From assembly GCA_013152655.1 (NCBI GenBank), contig JAADFW010000078.1:1-40976 (forward strand): a stretch of DNA of 40,976 nt, given 5' to 3'. The number at the start of each line of letters is the position of its first letter. Within the stretch, counting starts at the first letter, position 1. Source of the DNA: Chlorobiota bacterium. Lineage in GTDB: Bacteria; Bacteroidota; Bacteroidia; Bacteroidales; B39-G9. The notes under the pieces were generated by a model that was not told the DNA's origin, ran no database searches, and worked only from the letters and a program-made list of their open reading frames with translations. The position numbers were made by a program, and so were the translations under genes. This document shows, one piece after another, positions 34,728-40,976 of this stretch.

Positions 34728-36683
34728 ATGGGTTTTATCCTTAATTTTTTAGACTTCATAAGTATTAAAGAAGTAATTATTTTACTATTAGGTTTTATTA
34801 TTGTAGCTGTTTCCAGTCAGCAAATTTCTAAATTTGCACTTAAAATTAAACTTCCTTTAATAACCGGATTTCTTGTTTTTGGAATTATTGTAGGCCCGTA
34901 TGGCTTAAAATTAATAACCTATAAAACAGTTGAAAGCTTAACGTTTGTAAATGACATTTCGCTTGCATTTATTGCCTTGGCTGCCGGAAGCGAATTGTAC
35001 ATTAAAGAACTTCGCAAAAATTTTAAAAGTATTATCTGGAATACTTTTGGACAATTTGTAATCACATTTTTATTAAGTGCTTTTATAACCTATTTTCTTT
35101 GTGAAATTATCCCTTTTACTCGCAATTTTAACGTAAACAGCAAAATTGCCATTTCATTATTGTTCGCAACTATTTTTGTAGCTCGTTCTCCTTCGTCGGC
35201 TATAGCCATTATTGATGAAATGCGAGCAAAAGGCCCTTTTACACAGACTGCTTTAGGTGTTACAATTATAAAAGATGTATTGGTAATTATTCTTTTTGCC
35301 CTGTGCTTTTCTTTTGCAGCTTCTTTAATAAACGGAAACAACATAAATATCTATTTACTTATTTTTCTAATTTTTGGCTTATTTCTTTCCTTTATTATTG
35401 GTTATATTCAGGGAAGAATATTTTCACTATTACTATCATTAAAAATACAAACTATCCTAAAAACAATAATTATTTTAGCCTTTGGCTATAGTATATATAT
35501 ACTTTCGCACTATGTTAACCATATTAGCCTGCAATATTTTAAATATGAAATACACATTGAACCACTTCTGGTTAACATTACTGCCAGTTTTTATATTATT
35601 AATTATTGTAGAAATAAATTTGAATTTCAGAAAATAATTCAGGAAACAGGACCTATTATTTATCTTGCTTTTTTTACGCTTACCGGTGCCATGATATCTA
35701 TTGACATTTTATTAAAATCATGGTTTATAGCTTTAATTCTTTTTTCAGTTCGATTAATTTCTCTAATTATTGGTGCTTATTTTGGAAGTACCATGGCTGG
35801 CGATTCAAAACTTTTTAGAAAAATTGGATGGATGCCTTTTGTTACACAAGCTGGTGTAAGTATTGCATTAATAACTGAAATTGCAGAAAAATTTACCGGT
35901 TGGGGCAATGAATTTGCTACTTTAATGATTACAGTGATAGTTATTAATCAAATTGTTGGGCCTCCGCTTTTTAAATGGTCAATTAATAAAGTTGGAGAAA
36001 GTAATTTACGTGCTAAAATTACAGGAACCAGTAAAATACATAAAGCAGTTATTTTTGGCATTGATTACCAGTCGATTGCACTTTGCCGTGAATTAACAAA
36101 GCATGAGTGGAATGTAAGTTTTGTAACCATGCGCAGTAACAAAGATGAATTTGTAAATTTGAAAGCAGATGTTAACTTACTGGATGAAATTAACTTAACT
36201 ACCGTAAAGAATTTAAATCTTAAAGGAACCAATGCTGCAATATTAATGTATTCTGATGCAGAAAACTATACTTTATGCCAATTGTTATACAAAAATGTGG
36301 GTATTAAAGAAATAATTGTCAGGCTGCAAAAATCATCTTATTTAAACAAATTCAGAAAATTAGGCGTTACCATAGTTGAACCTTCAACGGCAGTGGTTGG
36401 CTTAATTGACCATTTTGTACGAGCACCAAAAGGAACGTCTCTTCTTCTGGGCATGGAAAGTAATTTTGACACTATTGATGTTGAAGTTCGCGACCAAAAA
36501 TTACATGGAACAGCTTTACGCGATTTACGCTTACCTTCCGATATTTTGGTGTTATCGGTTAACAGAAAAGGCCAGTCGTTAGTTTCGCATGGATATACGC
36601 GGTTACGAAAAGGTGACATTGTTACCCTCTTTGGCTCGCCCGAAAGTTTAGAAAAAATTCATTTAAAATTTGAAGTAAATTAG
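34728..36683 (+). CDS. CPA2-family monovalent cation:proton antiporter with TrkA-N/TrkA-C regulatory domains
   Basis: 651-residue inner-membrane transporter. Residues about 1-410 contain 12-13 hydrophobic segments with CPA2 blocks (LPLITGFLVFGIIVGPYGLK, ARSPSSAIAIIDEMRAKGP, TQAGVSIALITEIAEKF). A Rossmann-like TrkA-N region covers about 438-545 and a TrkA-C domain about 565-650 (HGTALRDLRLPSDILVLSV, RLRKGDIVTLFGSPESL). The nucleotide-binding glycine pattern is degenerate: IFGIDYQS (G444, D446, S449) in place of GxGxxG, so NAD(H) gating may be lost. It sits between two SpoIIE phosphatases, divergent from one and convergent with the other (2 bp between stops). K+/H+ or Na+/H+ exchange is the family role; the ion is not determined. 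Confidence 0.88.
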   Translation: MGFILNFLDFISIKEVIILLLGFIIVAVSSQQISKFALKIKLPLITGFLVFGIIVGPYGLKLITYKTVESLTFVNDISLAFIALAAGSELYIKELRKNFKSIIWNTFGQFVITFLLSAFITYFLCEIIPFTRNFNVNSKIAISLLFATIFVARSPSSAIAIIDEMRAKGPFTQTALGVTIIKDVLVIILFALCFSFAASLINGNNINIYLLIFLIFGLFLSFIIGYIQGRIFSLLLSLKIQTILKTIIILAFGYSIYILSHYVNHISLQYFKYEIHIEPLLVNITASFYIINYCRNKFEFQKIIQETGPIIYLAFFTLTGAMISIDILLKSWFIALILFSVRLISLIIGAYFGSTMAGDSKLFRKIGWMPFVTQAGVSIALITEIAEKFTGWGNEFATLMITVIVINQIVGPPLFKWSINKVGESNLRAKITGTSKIHKAVIFGIDYQSIALCRELTKHEWNVSFVTMRSNKDEFVNLKADVNLLDEINLTTVKNLNLKGTNAAILMYSDAENYTLCQLLYKNVGIKEIIVRLQKSSYLNKFRKLGVTIVEPSTAVVGLIDHFVRAPKGTSLLLGMESNFDTIDVEVRDQKLHGTALRDLRLPSDILVLSVNRKGQSLVSHGYTRLRKGDIVTLFGSPESLEKIHLKFEVN

Positions 36684-36685
36684 AG

Positions 36686-38629
36686 CTATACTCTAAACCC
36701 TATAAGTAAAATATCATCAATTTGCGGTTGGTCATTTTTCCAGTTATCCAATGTGGTTTCGTAAATTTCTTTTTGAGCCAGCATTGGCTTGTGCGAATGT
36801 TCTGATAATAAACCCTTTAGATTTTTAATCATAAATTTTTTATTCTCTGCACCGCCTATCTGATCTGCAAAACCATCAGAAAAAATAAATAAAGTGTCGT
36901 TTTTTATAAGTTGAATTTCATGGTTGGTAAACATTGGTTTTTCCAAAATATAAATTCCCACAGGCATTCTGTCGGCTTTTATCTCTATTAACTCTTTATT
37001 TCTAAATATATAAAGCGGATTAAATGCACCGGCATATTGCAGAATATTGCTTTCAGAATCAATCACACAAATAGCCATATCCATTCCGTCTTTTGTTTCT
37101 CTTGCTACTCCTTTTTGGTGTAAAATCTTTTTAAGTTTCATTCGTAGGTTTGTTAATATTTCACCTGCTGTATCCACATGGCTTTTTGAAACTATTTCGT
37201 TTAATATTGAAACACCCAGCATACTCATAAATGCACCGGGAACACCATGTCCGGTACAATCGGCTGCTACAATAATCTTAATGTTTTTAATTCTCTTTAC
37301 CCAATAAAAATCACCACTTACCATATCTCGTGGCTTGAATATTATAAATCGGTCAGGAATAATCTCATCTAATAAGCTATCATTAGGAAGAACCGCTTTT
37401 TGAATGCGTTTTGCATAAGTTATGCTTTCTACAATATCATCTGTTTGCTGCTTAAGTAAACTCATGTTTTCTTTAATCATATTATTAGAAAGTTTCAAGT
37501 CGCTATATGATTTTTCCAGTTTCTCAACCATTGAATTAAACTGCTCAGCTAAAGTTGTAAGTTCGTTATTTCCAACTATTTGAACTCGTTCACTCAAATT
37601 TCCTTTTGATATTAAAGTGGTTTTTGTAAGAAGGTCGTTTAAGACTAACTTAAATTTCTTTGTTATTAAAATAATTATCAACAACAATAACACAATAATA
37701 AGAACAGTAAAAATAAGCTGCCTTTTAATTATATGCCAGACCGGTAAGTTTTTATTAGTCTGGTCAGTAATTAAAGTTATGGTAAATTCAGGAATAAATG
37801 AATGGTCTTTTGTTTTAATATAGAATGATTCAATTTGGTAGTTTTTTTCATTTAATATAAAATATTCGCTATGGTCAGTTTTGGTTTTAAAAACTTCAGT
37901 AATAATGCTATCTACTGTAAAAATGTTATATGAATTATCAATAAAGGGGAAATTGGTGTTTTGATCTTTAATCCATAAATTAAGAGAAACAATGTCTTTG
38001 TTATATTGTACTATTTCGGTTAACCTGTTTTTAAACAGTTGCAAAATCTTATTGGTTGTTTCAGAATAGCTTCCTATTTCAATAAGGTATTTTTTATCAG
38101 TTGTTGGATAATAAGAATATGCTCTTAGCTTTTTTGTACGATATTCAAAGGCAAAGCCTAACGAAAACAAATCGTCTTGTTCTTGTATATTCAACAAAAA
38201 ATTCCGGTAATCCTGCCCAAGATTATAAAAATTGAGATTTAAGTCTGTTTTAAAAGTAGTGTTTACAATTATTCCATTTTCAATTATATATAGTGCATCA
38301 TAAGCAGAATCCAGGTCATATAAATTAAAAAATTTAGTTAAATCAACGTATTTCAAATCTTGTTTAACCTGTAAGTTATTTAGCTTTTGTAATATTTCAA
38401 ATTGCTTACTAACTAACTGTTTTGCAATAGATTCGAGTGCAGAAGTCTGAAATTTGGTAAAGCTTATTATTTCATCTTGTATTTTTTCTTTCAGTATTTT
38501 TTGGTTTTCCCTTTGCAAAGTAATTGTTTCGTTAATACTTACAACGGCAATAACAATATTGAATAACAATACAGTTAGTAATACCCTGGTTAAAAGTATA
38601 TTGAATAAAGATTTACGTTTTGAGTTCAT
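36686..38629 (-). CDS. Membrane sensor with HAMP and SpoIIE (PP2C) phosphatase domains
   Basis: 647-residue protein: transmembrane helix at about 9-29 (LLTRVLLTVLLFNIVIAVVSI), an extracytoplasmic sensor region (about 30-305), a second transmembrane helix (about 308-332, IFTVLIIVLLLLIIILI), a HAMP domain (about 333-385, LLTKTTLISKGNLSERVQIV), a helical linker and a C-terminal PP2C domain (about 420-647) with VSGDFYWVKR, VAADCTGHGVPGAFMSMLG, KDGMDMAICVID, IFSDGFADQIGG and QIDDILLIGF. The catalytic part is a close paralogue of that in the 1129-residue protein; the sensor parts are unrelated. It would dephosphorylate a STAS partner in response to an external signal. It ends 2 bp from the convergent antiporter stop. 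Confidence 0.9.
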   Translation of the reverse strand: MNSKRKSLFNILLTRVLLTVLLFNIVIAVVSINETITLQRENQKILKEKIQDEIISFTKFQTSALESIAKQLVSKQFEILQKLNNLQVKQDLKYVDLTKFFNLYDLDSAYDALYIIENGIIVNTTFKTDLNLNFYNLGQDYRNFLLNIQEQDDLFSLGFAFEYRTKKLRAYSYYPTTDKKYLIEIGSYSETTNKILQLFKNRLTEIVQYNKDIVSLNLWIKDQNTNFPFIDNSYNIFTVDSIITEVFKTKTDHSEYFILNEKNYQIESFYIKTKDHSFIPEFTITLITDQTNKNLPVWHIIKRQLIFTVLIIVLLLLIIILITKKFKLVLNDLLTKTTLISKGNLSERVQIVGNNELTTLAEQFNSMVEKLEKSYSDLKLSNNMIKENMSLLKQQTDDIVESITYAKRIQKAVLPNDSLLDEIIPDRFIIFKPRDMVSGDFYWVKRIKNIKIIVAADCTGHGVPGAFMSMLGVSILNEIVSKSHVDTAGEILTNLRMKLKKILHQKGVARETKDGMDMAICVIDSESNILQYAGAFNPLYIFRNKELIEIKADRMPVGIYILEKPMFTNHEIQLIKNDTLFIFSDGFADQIGGAENKKFMIKNLKGLLSEHSHKPMLAQKEIYETTLDNWKNDQPQIDDILLIGFRV

Positions 38630-38894
38630 TCAATAAGTATTAAAATAAAAACAAATCATTTATAAAGATAAGTTAAAAACTACACCATTTAAAATCCTTT
38701 GAGAATATTTTATACTGAATGGCAATAGTAAGTATATGAGGTGTTGGTTGCTTTGAAATAGTTAACTTTCTATTTACTATGCTTTTTGTTTTCATTCATA
38801 ATCTTTCACTTTAACCGCTACGCCCAATATATTATATACATTCTAAGCGGCTCGTTGTTTTTTCTTTTCTGTTGTCTATTGTCAAATTGCAAAA

Positions 38895-39596
38895 CTATCT
38901 TTTGTCGTTATTATTTTTTGCACCTTTAAATAAAAGCCATAGAGTTATTGAAATTTCTCCTATTGCGACCAACAAAAGTATAGGTTGGCTTATAATTGCA
39001 CTGTAACTGGGAAAAAGTAAAGATACGAAACTGCTATTTATATAAGCTATACCCGCAATGAAGAGCAATATCCCAAAAATACGGGGAATAAACCCTGACT
39101 TATAAACCAATAGGCCAAATGGCAAAAGCCAAAGCCCCCAAAACATTTCTAATGTCAACATGCCGTAGTCGTTAATTTTAAGAAATAGCATTGCCAAATC
39201 CTGTCGCTGATTAAGTTCAAAGGTTTGCAATATTTCACCTTTAAAAATCATAAGGGAGGTAATATTTAATGCTTCCATAATAAAAACGGCAGGAATTTGC
39301 ACAACCACTAATGCAACCATTAATTTAGACTGATGCTCATTTACCTGTTTGAACATCCTGTACAGAACCAATACCAAAATCACAAAAATGGTATTGCTTA
39401 TTAAATCATTAATTAAGCCTGTCCGAAATAAAAATTCTTTAGCGAGAATATTTTTAGCAGTAGTAATAGTATCACCCTGTACAATAATTTGTGATGATAC
39501 AAACATGATACTAAAAACACCTGTTACTATAAGAATAAGATAAAGTAAGCCGGCAAGCTTTGCGGTCTTTTTGAGTGAATTCGCATTATTTTCCAT
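38895..39596 (-). CDS. DUF4386 family membrane protein (second of a pair)
   Basis: 233-residue polytopic membrane protein of the DUF4386 family, with about six hydrophobic segments. The conserved N-terminal block is KKTAKLAGLLYLILIVTGVFSIMFV, split by a short hydrophilic turn, then ILAKEFLFRTGLINDLISN, and later MFWGLWLLPFGLLVYKSGFIPRIFGILLF, all characteristic. Function of the family is unknown. It follows a paralogue (39616-40356) after 19 bp on the same strand, so the two are an operon from a tandem duplication or paired acquisition. The sequence between them leaves no room for a separate promoter. Confidence 0.85.
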   Translation of the reverse strand: MENNANSLKKTAKLAGLLYLILIVTGVFSIMFVSSQIIVQGDTITTAKNILAKEFLFRTGLINDLISNTIFVILVLVLYRMFKQVNEHQSKLMVALVVVQIPAVFIMEALNITSLMIFKGEILQTFELNQRQDLAMLFLKINDYGMLTLEMFWGLWLLPFGLLVYKSGFIPRIFGILLFIAGIAYINSSFVSLLFPSYSAIISQPILLLVAIGEISITLWLLFKGAKNNNDKR

Positions 39597-39615
39597 ATTA
39601 GTATTTTTTAGGTTT

Positions 39616-40356
39616 TTATAATTTCTCTTGATTTGTCAGAGTCGGCTGAGCCATCCTTGATGAACTCAATCCCTTAAATAGAAGCCAAAAACTCAAGGCT
39701 ATATCAAATATAACCATCGGCATATCAAACAACCATAAATTTACAATCTGATTGAAGTGGGGGAAAATGTAGAAAATGAAAGTGCAAGCTACACAGAATG
39801 CAGATGAAATTATACCTAAAACTGCAAGTGTCCGGGGGATATAGCCTGACTTTAACCACAGATAACTATATAGTGTGGATGCCAATGCAGTAAAGAACAG
39901 TCCAACATAATAGTAGTCTATACCCTTAGCAAGATAAAACCTTCCTAAAGCTTGCAATTGCTCCGCTTTAAATGCTCCCAGATAAGTACCTCCACTTATT
40001 AACCTTAGAGCATCAAAGAGATTGAGCGTCATAAGCAACCACATTAATACCCATATGAGTCTCCAGAATATACCAAGTAAGGCAAATCCCTGATTTATTG
40101 GTTTTAGAATTACATACAGGGCTGTGAAAAGCACTATTAGGCCTGTGCAATAAATAAGGTTGCCCGTGATGCCAATTCGAAAGAGTTGTTCGTTTGCCAA
40201 GATATTTCGGGCTGTTTCGGTTGCATTGCCCACAACTATCAAACGGCTGAAAATTCCAAAATTAACAAAAACTACAAGAGCATAAGTGATTAGAAAAGCA
40301 AATCCCGCAATTTTTGCAGCTTTGCGTTGTGAATAATCGATGGCGTTAATTGTCAT
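39616..40356 (-). CDS. DUF4386 family membrane protein (first of a pair)
   Basis: About 246-residue polytopic membrane protein of the DUF4386 family. It has RKAAKIAGFAFLITYALVV, ILANEQLFRIGITGNLIYC and LFWRLIWV/LKSGYIPRTLAVLG-like segments (here LGIFWRLIWVLMWLLM and WLKSGYIPRTLAVLG), shared with the downstream paralogue. The reading frame can begin at an ATG at 40383, but the ATG at 40356 is preceded by AGGAAGGA six nt upstream, a strong Shine-Dalgarno-like sequence unusual in this phylum, and gives an N-terminus comparable to the paralogue; 40356 is therefore chosen. The gene lies beside the repeated modules at 40.49-40.80 kb, which it is transcribed away from. Function is unknown. Confidence 0.82.
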   Translation of the reverse strand: MTINAIDYSQRKAAKIAGFAFLITYALVVFVNFGIFSRLIVVGNATETARNILANEQLFRIGITGNLIYCTGLIVLFTALYVILKPINQGFALLGIFWRLIWVLMWLLMTLNLFDALRLISGGTYLGAFKAEQLQALGRFYLAKGIDYYYVGLFFTALASTLYSYLWLKSGYIPRTLAVLGIISSAFCVACTFIFYIFPHFNQIVNLWLFDMPMVIFDIALSFWLLFKGLSSSRMAQPTLTNQEKL

Positions 40357-40488
40357 TTCAATTCCTTCCTGTTTTTTATACATTATGTATGACGATTTAA
40401 TGCCTGATTTGTTACGCTAAGTTCTTGAATTAAGGCTGTCGTTCTCTAATAAATAAAACTGATGGCGTTAAATATTACACGTTCCTTA

Positions 40489-40602
40489 TTGTGAATTGCC
40501 CTACTTACTTAATTGATTGTTTAATAGAGTATTAGTAAGCCATTCGGGGTTAAAATTTTGCTTTAATATATTTGACACAGCTGAGTTATTAAAATGGCAA
40601 AA
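40489..40602. repeat. Direct-repeat module, copy 1
   Basis: Starts TTGTGAATTGC and ends GGCAAAA. In order it holds a stem CTTAC/GTAAG (40504-40508, 40535-40539), a short hairpin AGCCA-TTCG-GGGTT, a TATATTTG box (40567-40574) in TAATATATTTGACA, and an ATGGCAAAA start (40594). It is diverged but clearly related to the copy at 40683-40800, 194 bp away. Promoter-like spacing of the box to the ATG (20 nt) suggests the module reads to the right. Confidence 0.7.
40567..40574 (+). promoter_or_regulatory. Conserved -7-like box in module copy 1
   Basis: TATATTTG matches TAnnTTTG and is kept in both copies within an invariant TATATTTGACA. It stands 20 nt before the ATG of a short ORF. A TTCG some 20 nt upstream occupies the -33 position, but that TTCG is also the loop of a hairpin. 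Confidence 0.45.
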
Positions 40603-40674
40603 CCCCAACTACAAAAAGTAAATGGGGCTTTGGGCTTCCTTGAGGCCAAACCTCTTGGAACATTACAAATATAA
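40594..40674 (+). CDS. Possible 26-residue short ORF in module copy 1
   Basis: ATG at 40594 and TAA at 40672-40674. The peptide begins MAKPQLQKVNGALGFLEA and ends KPLGTLQI. The ATGGCAAAA start is conserved in copy 2, where the frame is only ten codons (MAKWHEANCE). The position 20 nt after a -7-like box supports expression, while the small size and the lack of a ribosome-binding sequence leave it speculative. Confidence 0.3.
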   Translation: MAKPQLQKVNGALGFLEAKPLGTLQI

Positions 40675-40682
40675 TAATTAAG

Positions 40683-40800
40683 TTGTGAATTGCTTTACTC
40701 ACTTAATTAATTGTTTTAAATGGTGTTCGTGAGCCCTTCGGGGTTAAAAATTGTTCTTTGATATATTTGACATATCGATTACCGCTAACGGATGGCAAAA
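40683..40800. repeat. Direct-repeat module, copy 2
   Basis: Starts TTGTGAATTGC and ends GGCAAAA. The stem is CTCAC/GTGAG (40698-40702, 40729-40733), differing from copy 1 by a compensatory T-A to C-G change. The following hairpin is AGCCC-TTCG-GGGTT, a five-pair stem with a UUCG tetraloop. The TATATTTG box is at 40762-40769 and the ATGGCAAAA at 40792. Before the ATG it has CCGCTAACGG, which copy 1 lacks. Confidence 0.7.
40762..40769 (+). promoter_or_regulatory. Conserved -7-like box in module copy 2
   Basis: TATATTTG within TATATTTGACA as in copy 1, 22 nt before an ATGGCAAAA. The TTCG of the preceding hairpin ends 21 nt upstream. Confidence 0.4.
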
Positions 40801-40807
40801 TGGCATG

Positions 40808-40831
40808 AAGCGAATTGCGAATGATTCGCTT
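40808..40831. repeat. Perfect 8-bp hairpin after module copy 2
   Basis: AAGCGAAT, loop TGCGAATG, then ATTCGCTT. It lies within the ten-codon frame of copy 2 and just past it. Without a T run it is not a clear terminator. Confidence 0.45.
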
Positions 40832-40921
40832 GCGAACCGAGATAAAGTTGAAACGAGCTAAAACCACCCAAATTAAACACTTTACCGCTTTTTGTTATAT
40901 TGCATATTCCCAGTAGTTTTT

Positions 40922-40976
40922 TTATTTCTTTGTTTCTTCTTTGATTACTCTTTCAATTTGGCCATATAATTCAGGA
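40922..40976 (-). CDS. Possible C-terminal end of a gene running off the window
   Basis: On the minus strand an open frame enters from the right edge and stops at a TAA (40922-40924). It encodes PELYGQIERVIKEETKK, a plausible helical protein tail. Seventeen codons are too few to name a family or to exclude chance. Confidence 0.35.
   Translation of the reverse strand, partial: PELYGQIERVIKEETKK

Larger units (their letters stand above)
40384..40976. other. Repeat-rich gap with two ~115-bp modules
   Basis: 593 bp with no long reading frame. It contains two diverged direct repeats (40489-40602 and 40683-40800), a short ORF in the first (40594-40674), a perfect 8-bp hairpin (40808-40831) and the tail of a reverse-strand frame at the edge (40922-40976). 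Confidence 0.6.

Noticed and set aside
38815-38850. CCGCT/AGCGG inverted repeat downstream of the second DUF4386 gene
   Set aside because: Only five pairs around a 26-nt spacer, and the following T-rich run is on the wrong strand to terminate the DUF4386 operon.
40781-40831. attC-like reading of CCGCTAACGG and the following hairpin
   Set aside because: The core does not fit RYYYAAC/GTTRRRY and the neighbouring DUF4386 genes are not bounded by matching sites on both sides.
1-40976. tRNA, rRNA and CRISPR arrays
   Set aside because: No T-arm-like GGTTCRANNCC with a matching cloverleaf, no rRNA-like conserved blocks and no evenly spaced short direct repeats were seen on either strand.

Overview
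The window looks like chromosomal DNA of an AT-rich Bacteroidota (Bacteroidia-like) bacterium. Reasons: a secreted beta-helix protein ends in a type IX secretion sorting domain; several genes carry the phylum's TAnnTTTG-type -7 promoter element and few have Shine-Dalgarno sequences; and MetH, the SDR-type threonine dehydrogenase, DUF3108 and propeller/Y_Y_Y sensor proteins resemble Bacteroidota forms. No rRNA, tRNA or CRISPR array was seen.

Layout. 0-3.5 kb: a forward housekeeping operon (M17 aminopeptidase, pdxA, MmcQ/YjbR protein, DUF502 membrane protein), convergent with an HI0933-type flavoprotein. 5-8.8 kb: tyrS followed by a Wzz-like chain-length protein and an O-antigen ligase/polymerase-like protein. 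8.8-15.4 kb, reverse: a GAF-PP2C phosphatase, efp, a DUF3108 protein, tsaB, and a periplasmic adaptor plus TolC pair lacking its inner-membrane transporter. 15.4-17.25 kb: a gene-poor, structure-rich stretch around a HEPN/MNT toxin-antitoxin pair. 17.25-26 kb: threonine dehydrogenase, a secreted C1 peptidase, metH, a 65-residue protein, yebC and miaB. 26-30.3 kb: an accessory stretch with a truncated YhcG/DUF1016 gene, a secreted unknown protein, a T9SS beta-helix protein, structured repeats, a DUF486 membrane protein and the 3' end (domains V and VI) of a group II intron. 30.3-38.6 kb: a signalling block with a STAS protein, two large SpoIIE/PP2C sensor phosphatases with near-identical catalytic domains, and a CPA2 antiporter between them. 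38.9-41 kb: two tandem DUF4386 membrane proteins, then two diverged ~115-bp direct repeats, each with a hairpin, a -7-like element and an ATGGCAAAA short ORF start.

How the genes fit together. Three PP2C phosphatases and one STAS protein suggest partner-switching control of an unseen anti-sigma or effector system; no anti-sigma kinase is in the window. The most unusual non-coding items are the repeat modules at 40.49-40.80 kb, a possible structured RNA at about 15.76-15.98 kb, a dispersed palindrome family built on TTAACCCGGAAAAT in at least five intergenic places, and the group II intron remnant just upstream of the DUF486 gene. Several apparent TTG starts were replaced by internal ATGs; for tyrS and the flavoprotein the TTG is part of the promoter's -7 element.
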